Source: Anthracocystis setariae
Taxonomy: Eukaryota > Basidiomycota > Ustilaginomycetes > Ustilaginales > Ustilaginaceae
DNA: 64,000 nt
Assembly: GCA_928724745.1 (NCBI GenBank)
Contig: CAKMXJ010000032.1
Coordinates: forward strand, 868,001-932,000
Direction of reading: 5' to 3'
The notes under the pieces were generated by a model, which was not told where the DNA came from, ran no database searches, and saw only the letters and a program-made list of their open reading frames with translations. A program made the position numbers and the translations under genes. This document shows positions 52,431 through 62,469 of the stretch, one piece after another. The first letter of the stretch is position 1; every line of letters begins with the position of its first letter.

Positions 52431-55400
52431 ATGACCGACGCTCATCAGTCTCCCCTCCTTCTCCTTCCACTCAAGTCCACCGAAGAAGTCGACCTAGGTA
52501 CAGCCGTCAAGACCCTCATCACCAACTCCTACGGTGAAAACCCCAAAGACTATGCCGAGCAAACCTCCACCCTAAATCGTGCTCGCCAAGATGCCGTCCG
52601 AGGCGCCGCTTCCGATGCAACAGGTCGTGACTTGCTTTTCAAGTGGTTCCACATGCTCGAGATGCTCGAACTTCGTTTCCCGGAGCTCAGAGTCCCTTTC
52701 CCTTGGAAGGATGCCTTCACCCAAAAGGCCATCTCGCAGTCGAGCCTTGCTTACGAAAAGGCGAGCATCATTTTCAATATCGCTTCCACCTTGACTTCCT
52801 TGGCTGCGAGCCAACCCAGAATGTCGGGCAATGCAGAAGGCCTCAAGCGTAGCTATGTAGCATTGAGGCAGGCCGCGGGCATGTTAAGTTACATCAACGA
52901 AAACTTCCTCCATGCCCCCAGTACCGACATGAGCAAGGAAGTGGTCAAGTGCTTGGTCGGAATCACCCTTGCTCAGGCATCCGAAGTGATCTTGGAAAAG
53001 ACCATCGAAGAGAAAAAGAGTAACGGTCTCATTTCCAAACTCGCCAGTCAGACAGCCTCGGCGTACACAGCGCTGGTGGAAGACTGCAGGGAGAACGTCA
53101 CCAAGGGAACTTTTGAAAGGTCCTGGTCGTATCTGATCCAGGTCAAGGCAAAGCACTTTACCTCCGTCATGCAGTACTACAAGGCTTTGGCAGACGATGC
53201 CGCCGGGCAGCATGGATCGTGCTTGGTCAGATTGACTGTGGCAGAGACCGCTGCAAAGGAGGCCAAGAATCTGATTGCTACTTTCTGCGCTACCGCTGCT
53301 GCCAGCACGATTGGCGAGCGGCCCTCGCTGCCAACCGACGCTGCATCGGCGCTGACGGCGATTGTCAACGCTCACCTTGTGCGCTGCACCGAACGCAAGG
53401 AGAACGCCGTCAAAGACAACGATCTCATCTACCACGACATCCTCCCATCCGAATCTTCGCTTCCTGCAGTCGACAAGATGGTAGCAGCCACCCCGATTCC
53501 GATCCAGGAAATCTTTGCCGCCACGGAAGTGCAGCGCGTCATCGGTCCTGATCTCTTCCAAAACCTTGTTCCCCTCGGTGTGCACGAAAAGGCCTCCCTG
53601 TACTCGGAGGAGAAGGCCAAGATCGCCCGAGCCGAGACCGAGCGCCATGAGGTGGCGACCGGTGAGTTGCAAGCGTCGCTCGAGTATCTTGATCTGACCG
53701 GCAGACTGAAGAAGTTCCGTGCGCTTGCTCAGGGCTCCGGAAGTGGAGCCGTGTTGGATGCGCTTGCTGATCCGGGAGCCGAGGTGATGAGGTGGTCGGA
53801 CGAGGAGGCCGAAGGTGGAGGTGGTCGCGGAGCTGATGGGTTGGGGGTGGGTGCGGCTGGCGTGGACTCTGCTTTGTCGAAGATCGAGAGTATGAAGGCT
53901 CAGGCGAAAAGTGACATCGATGCAGCTCTCGCCGCCTTGGACGACGAGAACAGGGAGTGCGAGAAACAACGCGTTCGCTTCGGTCACAAATGGTCGCAGG
54001 ATCCTGCTGGGTTGCACACCAAAGACATGCGTCAGAGCCTCAAGGACAACAGAGAGGCTATGCAGCAGGCGTCGCAGAATGATGCGCAGATCAAGGAGTT
54101 GTGGAACTCGATTCGCCAAGATATTCAGCTTCTCGTTTCCGGGCGGGACGCGCTGGAAGGGGCGTTTGCCGCCGCGATTGCTGGACAGACCGGACTTTAC
54201 GGCAACTCGTCGAATACGCAAGCTTCGCTCATCGATGTCTCTGCGGAGGAAGAGCAAGCGTCCGAAAGTGAGATCGCTGCGGTCAAAGCCAAGGTTTCGC
54301 AGATCGACGAGGCGCTCAGTAAGCTCAACAAGATCAAGAAGGAGCGCGGCGAAGTCCTGGCGGATCTCAAGGAGAAGATCCAGACGGATGACATTTCTCA
54401 GGTGCTGGTCCTGAATAGGAGGGCACAGAATGCGGATTCTTCCATCTTTGCCGCTGAGCTGGAAAAGTTTAAACCGCATCAGAACAGGATTGCGGTGAGT
54501 TTGCATCACCAGCAGGCGCTGTTGGCCGAGATCAATACGGCGCTGCGGGAGCTTTTGGAGTTGCCGGCGTCCAAGTCGATGGGGTCCAAGTGGGATGAGA
54601 AGGAGAAGGCGAGGAATAGGTTGGTGGCGAGGTTGAAGAAGGCGAAAGAGTCGAATGCTCAGGTGAGGGCTGGCGTGGCCAAGGGGTTGCAGTTCTATAC
54701 GGATTTGCAGGAGCTGGTCAGGACGACGAGGCAGGATGTGAACAGGTATGTCGGGGATAGGAAGGCGGAAAGGCAGAAGCTGGTGAGTGAGCTCGATTGG
54801 GAGGAAAAGGGAAGTGGTGGTGGTGGTGGTGGGGTGGGGGGTTTGGCGAGCTCGATGGCCGGGATGAATATGGGTGGACCGCCTGCGCCACATCGACAGG
54901 CGAGTTATGGTAGTGCGTATGGAGGAAGTTCAACAGGTCCGTTGAGTCCGGGACCTCCTCCTCCGCCTTTGCCAGGTTCAGGTTCGAGGGAGGTGTCGCG
55001 CTCAGGTTCGCTACCCCCTCCTCCTCCTCCTCCTCCTCCTTCTCATCCTCAGCAGTACGCGCAATCACCGGCACCAGCACACGATCCGTATGGATCCATG
55101 TTCTCTAGCGGACCGTTTATGGATTCTCGCGCTTCACCGCAGCCGGCCCATAACCCAGGTTATGGTTCACTCGGATACGCAGGCGAAGGCATGAGTCCCG
55201 CACAGCAGCAAGCGTCACGAGCTGGGGTCGGGGCGCTGCCACCTCCACCCCAGCAATTCCAAGCGTCGTTCTCGCCATCCGCAGCACAGGCGAGGTATAC
55301 TTCGCCGCCCCCGCCCCCTCCGCCCGTAACGAGTGGCTATGGTTTCCCCCACCAGCAACAGCAACAGCATGGGTATAGACAGCAGCAGCAGAGCTATAGT

Positions 55401-55643
55401 GCAGGACAAGGGTATGCGGTGCAGTCATCGTCGTATGGTGCAGGTGCGTATTCGCATCCCCCGCAGCACCAGCACCAGCACCAGCACCAGCAGGCAGGTG
55501 CGGGTGCGGGGTATGCAGACCAACGTCAGTATCCTCCACAACAACAACAACAACAGCAGCAGCAGCAGTATCAGGCGTATCCTCCACCCCCTGGGCATCA
55601 GAACCAGAATCAGTATGGGACGTATCAGCCACCGCCTTACTAA
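52431..55643 (+). CDS. BRO1: BRO1-domain ESCRT-associated protein (Bro1/Vps31, ALIX family)
   Basis: 1070 residues from the ATG at 52431 ([16 protein letters not shown]). The open frame extends 82 codons upstream, but homology-like sequence begins here. The Bro1 domain covers about 8-390. Phrases typical of Bro1 rather than Rim20/PalA are [35 protein letters not shown] and [16 protein letters not shown] helical V domain follows at about 420-790 with long coiled coils. The tail from about 800 is Gly/Pro/Gln/Tyr-rich with many PPPP runs, the usual site for binding the Doa4 ubiquitin hydrolase and other partners. Bro1 binds Snf7 on endosomes and promotes cargo deubiquitination in multivesicular-body sorting. 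G-rich tracts follow the stop codon. Confidence 0.9.
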   Translation: MTDAHQSPLLLLPLKSTEEVDLGTAVKTLITNSYGENPKDYAEQTSTLNRARQDAVRGAASDATGRDLLFKWFHMLEMLELRFPELRVPFPWKDAFTQKAISQSSLAYEKASIIFNIASTLTSLAASQPRMSGNAEGLKRSYVALRQAAGMLSYINENFLHAPSTDMSKEVVKCLVGITLAQASEVILEKTIEEKKSNGLISKLASQTASAYTALVEDCRENVTKGTFERSWSYLIQVKAKHFTSVMQYYKALADDAAGQHGSCLVRLTVAETAAKEAKNLIATFCATAAASTIGERPSLPTDAASALTAIVNAHLVRCTERKENAVKDNDLIYHDILPSESSLPAVDKMVAATPIPIQEIFAATEVQRVIGPDLFQNLVPLGVHEKASLYSEEKAKIARAETERHEVATGELQASLEYLDLTGRLKKFRALAQGSGSGAVLDALADPGAEVMRWSDEEAEGGGGRGADGLGVGAAGVDSALSKIESMKAQAKSDIDAALAALDDENRECEKQRVRFGHKWSQDPAGLHTKDMRQSLKDNREAMQQASQNDAQIKELWNSIRQDIQLLVSGRDALEGAFAAAIAGQTGLYGNSSNTQASLIDVSAEEEQASESEIAAVKAKVSQIDEALSKLNKIKKERGEVLADLKEKIQTDDISQVLVLNRRAQNADSSIFAAELEKFKPHQNRIAVSLHHQQALLAEINTALRELLELPASKSMGSKWDEKEKARNRLVARLKKAKESNAQVRAGVAKGLQFYTDLQELVRTTRQDVNRYVGDRKAERQKLVSELDWEEKGSGGGGGGVGGLASSMAGMNMGGPPAPHRQASYGSAYGGSSTGPLSPGPPPPPLPGSGSREVSRSGSLPPPPPPPPPSHPQQYAQSPAPAHDPYGSMFSSGPFMDSRASPQPAHNPGYGSLGYAGEGMSPAQQQASRAGVGALPPPPQQFQASFSPSAAQARYTSPPPPPPPVTSGYGFPHQQQQQHGYRQQQQSYSAGQGYAVQSSSYGAGAYSHPPQHQHQHQHQQAGAGAGYADQRQYPPQQQQQQQQQQYQAYPPPPGHQNQNQYGTYQPPPY

Positions 55644-55833
55644 CGTGCGGTTCGGAAGGGGGGGGGTTCGGGGTTAGAGGTTAGATGTCACAGTTGGGGG
55701 GGGGCGAAATGTAGGAATTGGTGGTTTGCTAACTTATCCGGGTTCCACATATGTGTGTGTGTGTGTGAGTGTGTGTATGGGGGGGGAGTTTTGGGGCGAG
55801 AACTACGTTGGGTTGAGTTTGGTGGGGGGATTT

Positions 55834-56667
55834 TTAGGCCGATTTATGATTGTACTTGAAACCGTCTAGACCTAGGAGGTTATTTTCGCACCTTCTGATG
55901 GCGGTTTCCATGGTGAGCATTATGGCGATGATGGTGGGGGTGAAGGCGAACCAGGCAGCGTTTGTAAAGTTGCCTGCACCGAAGATGAGGAGTGGAAGGG
56001 GACAGGAGGCGATTAAGATGATCCAGAGGTAGAGAAGGCGGGGGTTGGAGAGCGAGTCGTGGAGGGGTTTTGAGTCGGAATGGATAGCGGTTGGTTGATC
56101 GGCACGTTCGTTAAGGTTGACTTTGTTGCCTGTGCTCCAGCGAAGTTCGCTGAGGAACGAGATGAGGTATTGTGGGGCGGTGCCGAAGGGGTGCGAGCGG
56201 TAGATGGCAGCGTTTCGACCGGTGAGGCGAGCGAGGAGGTTATCGTGACCCATGAGGCTGATGAGTTCGAACGCAACGAGGTAGAGGAAGTAGCCTTGGA
56301 TGGAGAAGAAGATCATGTAGATCGGGAAGGCAGGAAGGTAGGTGAGGTGGTCCTCGGTGCCGATGACGTGGACGCCGTGGTGGAAGAGGGTGAGGTGGTT
56401 TTCTGGGTGCGAGCCATCGATGTAGGAAGGGATGGGTGTTAGATAGATGACGAAGATGAGGATGACCATGAAGAGGAGTGCGGCTCGGTACAAGTAGTTG
56501 GACGCATCGTTGCGTTGTTTGAGTTCGCGTAGGAGGGCTTCCTGCTCCTCGGTAGGGATGGGGTCCGAGAGATCGTCGTATTTGTCCAGGTCGTCGGAAT
56601 GCATGCCCTTGGCAGCACGCGAAGTTACGCTCGAAGCCATCTTGCTGAGCGAGAGGTGATTGCTCAC
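55834..56667 (-). CDS. Multi-pass membrane protein of unknown function
   Basis: 277 residues (268 if started at Met10). The N terminus is hydrophilic and acidic. Four membrane segments are visible at about 60-82 (YRAALLFMVILIFVIYL), 112-138, 210-230 (LLYLWIILIASCPLPLLIFG) and 236-256. A hydrophilic loop of some 70 residues lies between the second and third. There is no signal peptide and no motif I recognise. Its promoter side faces the transposon, whose left end is 207 nt upstream of this start codon. Before the insertion it would have been head to head with MED6. It could be an ER or nuclear-envelope protein, but nothing shows that. Confidence 0.75.
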   Translation of the reverse strand: MSNHLSLSKMASSVTSRAAKGMHSDDLDKYDDLSDPIPTEEQEALLRELKQRNDASNYLYRAALLFMVILIFVIYLTPIPSYIDGSHPENHLTLFHHGVHVIGTEDHLTYLPAFPIYMIFFSIQGYFLYLVAFELISLMGHDNLLARLTGRNAAIYRSHPFGTAPQYLISFLSELRWSTGNKVNLNERADQPTAIHSDSKPLHDSLSNPRLLYLWIILIASCPLPLLIFGAGNFTNAAWFAFTPTIIAIMLTMETAIRRCENNLLGLDGFKYNHKSA

Positions 56668-56871
56668 TGTAACAAGGAATACAAGAGAAAACGGCGATGA
56701 TGGTCAAGGTGAGAAGATGAGCAGCTCGATGGACGTTTCCACGAGTAAAGTGTCGAGTTTTCTTGTTGTTGTGTTGAATCGATACTTTTTCGGCAGCAAC
56801 GCGTCACTTTGCTTTTTTTTCTTTTTTCTTTTTTTTTCTTTTTTCTGCTGCGTTGCAGCCTTTTTTGTTTT

Positions 56872-56874
56872 ATT
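56872..56874. other. Left target-site duplication (ATT)
   Basis: ATT immediately before the left terminal repeat; the same three bases follow the right one at 60178-60180. Three base pairs is the size expected for PIF/Harbinger, although the usual target is TTA or TAA. Confidence 0.65.
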
Positions 56875-56887
56875 AGGGACTTTTCGG
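56875..56887 (+). repeat. Left terminal inverted repeat of the Harbinger element
   Basis: AGGGACTTTTCGG; the exact reverse complement lies at 60165-60177. Confidence 0.9.
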
Positions 56888-57261
56888 ACGTCGTCGATAC
56901 GGTCGGTTTGATAGGGTCAGCTCTGGTGACGAGCAGACCCTGTCACGGAGGTGAAGATGGTGGTTCGGAAAGAAGTCACGGTCAGCTCAGCTCACGTACT
57001 TGACGCCTCGAATTTGAAAAAAATTTTCACGTTCACGTGATGCTTTTGACGCAATTAAGTAATCAAATTCCCTTTTCTTACACATCGGCGATGGCCGTAT
57101 ATCGGCTCAATATGGTGTTAGTAGGGCTTGCTCGCCATCAAATCCGGCCTGTTCGTCGGCATGTTGAGCTAATATAAGGTTATCCGGTGTTTGACTTCAT
57201 TTAGAGACCTCACAATCGATGCTTCGGCAGGCTACTCGTTGTTTCCGAGCCGGAATCCAGC

Positions 57262-58590
57262 ATGAACACGCCCATACGACCATACAGCAACTCTCGCCGC
57301 CTTCCAGAGCACCTGGAACGGCGTCTGAACAGCTTGGAGACCATCGATATCGATGATGGTCCGCTGGATCTGTTCAACGTCGTTGCAAGCTCGCCATCGC
57401 TCTCGCATCGCCTCCTGCAGAGCGATGCACAAGACTCTCTATCTCAGAATGCGCTCGCTCATCTTGATCAAGGCCTGCATGTATATACACCATCACCATC
57501 GGACTCGTATGTACATAGTAGTCAAGATATGCAATCCAATGTCATTCCATCAGCACAACAGCCAGTTCAATCCACGCCGTCTCAAGATCGAACAGGTGGC
57601 GCTCTACACTGGCGCGACTCTCAGGTGGATGTGCTCGTGATTGCCGTTCACCATCATAATCCCTATCAATACAAGAGTACAAGCGAGAAAGGCGAAGCCT
57701 GGGATCGGATCATTGAGGAAGTCAATATGAAGTTTGCTGAGATGGGCGCTCCGAAACGATCCATGGAAGCCATCGTCAACAAGTGGAAGAAGGTGAAGTC
57801 AGCCCGGAAGAAGCAAGAACGCCAGAACACCTCGGCGTCTGGCATTGCCGAGCCTCCTCGCAACGACCGAGAGCGCATGATTGACGATGTTCTTGAGACA
57901 GTTGCCGGGAACACGTTCTCTCGGACATCAAGAGCAAGGGCTGTAGCTCATCGGCAGGTTCTTGCTAGCATGAGCGGTCTCAACAATGGCGGTCCCGCAG
58001 CTCGATCCATGAGCTCCACACAGGAACGACGTCAAGCAGATTCAACTCACGCACAAGCTTCACCTAGTCAGTCAGCAGAGGATTATACGCATGGGGATGA
58101 TTCAATGGAGAGCGATTTAGATATGCTGATGCCTTCTAGGAAGCGGTCCAGGAACGGCAACAGTGACGCGGTGTACAGTATGATGGAACAGGCGGCTCTA
58201 CATCACCGCGACGAGGAGAGGCACAGGCAGGAGTCTCTTCAGATCCAGCGTGAGTTCCTTTCGGTGGGCAGTCAGCTGGTCAGCACCATATCCAGCAACA
58301 TCACAGACGTCAAGACCGACATCAACACCATCAAGTCTCGCTTTGCTTCGCTGGAGGATAGCATCAACATGCTGGTTCGGGCTTTCTCTTCACAGTCCAC
58401 TGAGTCAACGCGCATGGCTTCCACCAGCATTCAGCCCATCGCCGAGGAGGCATCAACACCTCGGCACAATGAACACTCATCGGTCTCTTCATCGATCGAG
58501 ACAACGCCAACGGCTCATCGATACACTCGACGTTCAAGCTCACGTGCTCCGTCTCAGCCTCGCAATGGAAAGTACGGTGGTTTTCAATGA
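57262..58590 (+). CDS. Transposon Myb/SANT-like DNA-binding protein
   Basis: 442 residues. A Myb/SANT-like (trihelix-type) domain at about 114-188 begins ALHWRDSQVDVLVIAV, continues GEAWDRIIEEVN and ends MEAIVNKWKKVKSARKKQ, with the spaced Trp residues and basic third helix of this fold. The middle is Ser/Gln-rich. The segment at about 302-370 is a predicted coiled coil (HHRDEERHRQESLQIQREFL and ISSNITDVKTDINTIKSRF), probably for oligomerisation. In plant and animal Harbinger elements the Myb-like partner helps transposase enter the nucleus and recognise subterminal sites. Here the repeated 18-bp motif near both ends is a candidate target. It is carried inside the transposon and converges with the transposase. 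Confidence 0.85.
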   Translation: MNTPIRPYSNSRRLPEHLERRLNSLETIDIDDGPLDLFNVVASSPSLSHRLLQSDAQDSLSQNALAHLDQGLHVYTPSPSDSYVHSSQDMQSNVIPSAQQPVQSTPSQDRTGGALHWRDSQVDVLVIAVHHHNPYQYKSTSEKGEAWDRIIEEVNMKFAEMGAPKRSMEAIVNKWKKVKSARKKQERQNTSASGIAEPPRNDRERMIDDVLETVAGNTFSRTSRARAVAHRQVLASMSGLNNGGPAARSMSSTQERRQADSTHAQASPSQSAEDYTHGDDSMESDLDMLMPSRKRSRNGNSDAVYSMMEQAALHHRDEERHRQESLQIQREFLSVGSQLVSTISSNITDVKTDINTIKSRFASLEDSINMLVRAFSSQSTESTRMASTSIQPIAEEASTPRHNEHSSVSSSIETTPTAHRYTRRSSSRAPSQPRNGKYGGFQ

Positions 58591-58628
58591 TGCTTCTATT
58601 ACATGTCTCGCTATGTACATACGTTCGC

Positions 58629-59807
58629 CTATGATTGCAATCCAGTTACTTCCTCGACATCTAGCTCCTCCTCGTGTACTGCAATCTCCTCGTCGTTGAT
58701 ACCAGTTTGATCGCGTAATGGATTTGGCGATGCTGATGACCTTGAGACCCTCCTTGAGCTGAAGTATGCTTCGATGTCAGGGGCGTTGACACCCATGACG
58801 GTGCTGATCATGTTACCAACTATGCATGTACGGGCGTTCCAGAGAAGGGTCGCCACCATCCAGTCTCGACCACATGGCGTCCAACCAGTACGCTGGTACT
58901 GTTTGTCTCGAAACCTCGGCCATTGCATCGATATCATGCCGATGCTCCACTCTGCCGTAACCCTGTACTTACTCATTGTCCTGTTAAAACGTTCCTGTGT
59001 CGAATCAATGAAGTTTCCTCGAAACGGCGAGATGATGGCGCTGGAGTTGCCGTACGCCTGATCACCATACAAGTATCTTGGCTGACCATCGGCGCCCTTG
59101 GCGTTCCTGAACGCCCACTCCACAAGGCGAGTCTCGGCGACCATATGAGCATCGTGCCGCCGGCCTTTGAATGGAACAGAAGTGTAGATCAGTCCATCTG
59201 GCGTTGAGATGAACTGATACTTGAGTGCGTGAACTCGCTTGTGCCCGTTGTATGCTTCCTCCTGGTGGTGATCCGGCATTGCTATTGGCCGAACCGTTCC
59301 GTCGATGGAGCCCCAGAACGTCGGTAAGCCAGTCCTTCGTTCAATAGCTGCTGCAAGCTCATCCAAACGCCGAGGACCAAGAAGTCGGTGGCGTTCACTA
59401 GTCACATCAAGCAAGTGACCCCATCGATCATATATGTATTTGCTGAGATGGTGAACGATGCGACTGATCCTGCCGTGAGACCATCCAAACTGCCCTTCCA
59501 GCGATCTCAGACGGCTTCCACATAGCCACGCTAGCAGCATCAGCATTGCAGTCTTGCTGTCAATAACATCCTTGGCCTTAGTTCGCACAGGCTCGGGAAG
59601 ACGTAATGCTGAATGTATTGTATTGAACATTGCAATGCTGAATCCGAACATCGACTTGAAGTGTGTGTCGTCTAGTGCTGCTTCTATCTGATCATAAGTC
59701 TGAGCATGAAGGTTTGACGCCGGTGTCCGAAGCATCATAGCAACCAGCATTGCTTGATGCCTTGCACGACGGCGTCGAGCGGCAGATATGGTGTCGTTGG
59801 CCTGCAT
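58629..59807 (-). CDS. Harbinger-type DDE transposase
   Basis: 392 residues. The catalytic triad can be read directly: Asp169 in FWGSIDGTVRPI, Asp249 in YLYGDQAYGN and Glu286 in RVTAEWSIG, with the spacing and wording of the DDE_Tnp_4 (PIF/Harbinger) family. An N-terminal helix-turn-helix-like segment (about 103-125, LEGQFGWSHGRISRIVHHLS) precedes the catalytic core. The frame is uninterrupted. It stays open upstream of the ATG for about 36 codons without another Met, so a 5' exon is possible. It cuts and reinserts the surrounding element together with the Myb-like partner. Confidence 0.9.
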   Translation of the reverse strand: MQANDTISAARRRRARHQAMLVAMMLRTPASNLHAQTYDQIEAALDDTHFKSMFGFSIAMFNTIHSALRLPEPVRTKAKDVIDSKTAMLMLLAWLCGSRLRSLEGQFGWSHGRISRIVHHLSKYIYDRWGHLLDVTSERHRLLGPRRLDELAAAIERRTGLPTFWGSIDGTVRPIAMPDHHQEEAYNGHKRVHALKYQFISTPDGLIYTSVPFKGRRHDAHMVAETRLVEWAFRNAKGADGQPRYLYGDQAYGNSSAIISPFRGNFIDSTQERFNRTMSKYRVTAEWSIGMISMQWPRFRDKQYQRTGWTPCGRDWMVATLLWNARTCIVGNMISTVMGVNAPDIEAYFSSRRVSRSSASPNPLRDQTGINDEEIAVHEEELDVEEVTGLQS

Positions 59808-60014
59808 GTTTGTGCAGGATTGCGTTGAACAAGCTCTGTCAGGAACCAGAGGCCGGCGTTGAGGCTGAAATAAGCTTGCTGGAACAGCTGGACTTGGCGT
59901 ATATGATGTCGGTACTCACTCAACGTCTGAACGATGACGAGGCACACGCTTTCTTGCACACGGAGACTCTTCTCATGATCACGATCTGTATTCCAGGGTG
60001 TTAGAGTCCTCAAA

Positions 60015-60078
60015 CGACCCTCGTCGTCGATAGGGTCGGCTTAGAGCCTCGAGCTCACCCTATCGACGACGAGGGTCG
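60015..60078. repeat. 22-bp perfect inverted repeat near the right end of the transposon
   Basis: Arms 60015-60036 and 60057-60078 are exact reverse complements around a 20-nt loop. Each arm contains the subterminal motif also found at the left end. A further GACCCTCGG lies at about 60089 and GGGTC at about 60151. The left end has AGGGTC at 56913 and GACCCT at 56936. Likely transposase or Myb-protein binding sites. Confidence 0.8.
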
Positions 60079-60164
60079 GCTTCCTGACCCTCGGCAAGAG
60101 CACAATAACAAGCGGAGTCCGAATACATGCATAAACGAGTCTAGCCGACCGGGTCAAGCTAACA

Positions 60165-60177
60165 CCGAAAAGTCCCT
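60165..60177 (-). repeat. Right terminal inverted repeat of the Harbinger element
   Basis: CCGAAAAGTCCCT, the exact reverse complement of 56875-56887, followed by ATT (60178-60180). Confidence 0.9.
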
Positions 60178-60376
60178 ATTCTCGGCTTTTGTGCTCCGCG
60201 GCTTCAAAGATTTCTCGAAATTATTTAGAAGAATTAATCCCAATTAATTCGTGCCGAGAATTCAATGAATTAATTCGCGTTGCTCGCTCGCTCGCACGGT
60301 CACACCGTTTCATCATTCTTCTTCTCGTCCCCCATGCCTCGATGCTATCTGGCAGCCCCCATCATTGTTGCCCATC

Positions 60377-61264
60377 ATGGCAGCAGTAGTCGCCCCCGAG
60401 TCCACTCCCAACCTTCTCCACGTCCAGTTCAAGAACCCTGAATTCCTCACCTACCTCACACACCTTGCAACCACCCAACCGTCGCACACCACCACCACCG
60501 CCTCCTCCTCCTCCTCCGTCGTCTCGAATTCACCCTTGAATGAGTACAATGTCATGTCGTACTTTGCGACCTCTCCTTTCTTTGACCGACGCAGCAATAA
60601 CGAGCAGATCAGGATGCAGAATATCGCCAACGGTCTCGTCGGAGGCATGGCAGCTAGGCAGGAGGAGGACGAGTTGAGGCGGTTTACTGGGCTCGAGTTT
60701 GTGCTCGTGCATGCTAAGGATGCTTGCTTTGTGATTCACAAGAGATGGCGTACGAGTCCTAACGAAAGTATGTCATACATGAAACCGATACAGTCGCGAG
60801 CAAGAAAAGAGTCATGCTGACAATTCGGTTCTTTGTGTTGTTCAGCAACATCATTGGCAGCATACTACATAGTCAACGACTCGATCTACCAGGCTCCAGA
60901 TCTATACTCGGTCCTAGCAACAAGATTGGTAAGTCGCACTCCCTTCCTGCATTCTTCCCCTGCTGTCATCCTTGGCAAAGTTGCTGATACCGTCTCTCCC
61001 CGCTCGCAGCAATCAACCGTGTATGGATTGAAATCTTCACTCACCACCCAACGTCGTGCTAGACCTAACTTTGACCCAAGAAGAGGCCACCACGGTCGCT
61101 TTATCATCCCCGACCCTCCCAAACTCAACGATTCCAACCCCACCACCCACGATCAAGCAGAAGAACAAGAAGAAGAAGAAGAGCAACATGACGAAGGCCA
61201 ACAAGAAGCGCCGCATAACGCCGACCAATTCGAGACACACACAAAACGGGCTCGCTTCGACTAA
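60377..61264 (+). CDS. MED6: Mediator complex subunit 6
   Basis: Three exons: 60377-60767, 60846-60928 and 61010-61264, giving 242 residues (human MED6 is 246). Another ATG 12 nt upstream is in frame. Family blocks are LLHVQFKNPEFLTYL at the start, NVMSYFATSPFFDRRSNNEQ, LRRFTGLEFVLVHAK, CFVIHKRWRTSPNE and, across the first junction, TTSLAAYYIVNDSIYQAPDLYSVL when spliced. The C terminus is acidic and disordered. Med6 is a head-module subunit that contacts RNA polymerase II during preinitiation-complex assembly. The transposon right end is 199 nt upstream of the start codon, so its promoter may have been disturbed. Confidence 0.93.
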
Positions 61265-61654
61265 AAACCTCTCCATCCAACACACTCTCTGCTTCGGCAC
61301 CCCTGTTCATTGTATACCTTACCTCCCTTCCTTTTATACCCGCAATACAGCAATCACAATCATTCGCGCCTCTCCGTCGTTCAGAAAATGCTTGTGTGTA
61401 TATTACGTTGTTGACAAGTCAAGAAAAAAAAGAGAAACAAAGGGGGGAGGAGATCGGAAAGGGGGGAAAAAAGCAGAAGGAGGGACGAGTTGTATCAACT
61501 GTACACATCCGTAAGTTTGTTGAGAGGTTCCCATGCGCGGATCATACCTGATCCATGCTTAAATGTAGAAGAGAGGTAATGTTGGTGGACAAGTCAGCCG
61601 ACTACCTCTAAGTCAAGCTGCTTGTTTGGGGAGCTTCGTGGATGCGATGGAGAA
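61265..61654. other. Convergent spacer MED6 / V-ATPase c
   Basis: 390 nt between two stop codons. It contains a purine-rich A/G segment (about 61421-61490) on the + strand. No coding potential. Confidence 0.55.
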
Positions 61655-62469
61655 TTACTTGAGGTAGCATCCCAAGGGGTCGTCTTGCGAGCGAGTGTTG
61701 AGGATCAGTGCAACGATGAGACCGTAAAGACCCAGAACCTCGGCGAAAATGAGGATAAGGATCATACCAATGAAAAGACGAGGTTGCTGAGCGGTACCAC
61801 GCACACCGGCGTCACCGACGATACCAATCGCGAAACCGGCCGCAAGACCGGCGAAACCGACCGACAGACCGGCACCGAGCTGGATGAAACCAGCATAGAG
61901 CGACATGGGAGTCTTGATGTCACCCGAAATCAACACGCTGACCACGAGTCCGTAAATGGCAATGATACCAGCCATAATGACGGGGATAACACACTTGATG
62001 AGCAAGTCGGGTCGCAAAACACCCATGGCCGAGATACCAACACCGGACTTGGAGGTACCGTACGAAGCACCAAGACAGGTGAACACAATGGCAGCAGTGC
62101 ATCCCTATTGCGTGTTATCAAATCAAGACGAAGAGGAAATGTGTTAGCAAAATGTGCTGATTGTAGATTCTTGGCCCTTGCATCTGAAAAGACAGCGATC
62201 AGACCAGATTGACCGAGGCTTCAACATGTGATTTGCCATCTTGCCATACACCTCCGCTTGTTGGTTGAAAGCTGAAAGTGCAGTGCAGAGTGGTGACAAC
62301 CGTATACAGTGGCTGAAAGGCGAGCGTTGATCCGGGTGGCGTGGCAAAGATGTTGTCTGGTCTGAACCTAGGGCCCGAGTATGGTCGTTGCAACCGTCGC
62401 ACTTACCATAGCGCCGAAGAAGGGGGCGTAGACGGGGCAAAGCTCCGTGTTGATCTTGGATGGGTCCAT
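61655..62469 (-). CDS. VMA3: V-type proton ATPase proteolipid subunit c
   Basis: Two exons: 62469-62407 (21 codons, [21 protein letters not shown]) and 62104-61655, 170 residues. Four transmembrane helices follow the family closely: [57 protein letters not shown] and [20 protein letters not shown]. The proton-carrying glutamate is Glu143 in the last helix (IFAEVLG). Subunit c forms the rotor ring of the vacuolar and endosomal proton pump. Ten subunit-c-like chains assemble per ring in yeast, so high expression is expected. A TACTGTA heptamer sits 4 nt upstream of the start codon at 62473. Confidence 0.96.

Larger units (their letters stand above)
56875..60177. mobile_element. PIF/Harbinger-type DNA transposon, apparently complete
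   Basis: A 3303-bp element bounded by 13-bp perfect terminal inverted repeats (AGGGACTTTTCGG) and flanked by a 3-bp duplication. It encodes the two proteins expected of the superfamily: a DDE transposase (minus strand) and a Myb/SANT-like DNA-binding protein (plus strand), convergent with 38 nt between stops. Beyond the perfect 13 bp the two ends share CGGTCGG at almost the same depth. An 18-bp subterminal motif occurs at 56889-56906 and 60022-60039 (17 of 18 identical), with a third, inverted partial copy at about 60054-60071. Both reading frames are open with key residues present, so the copy could be recent and active. Confidence 0.88.

Noticed and set aside
52884..54893. 669-codon open frame antisense to BRO1
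   Set aside because: It exactly overlaps a strongly supported Bro1 coding region. The antisense protein is Leu/Arg-rich without domains, as expected from codon bias on the other strand.
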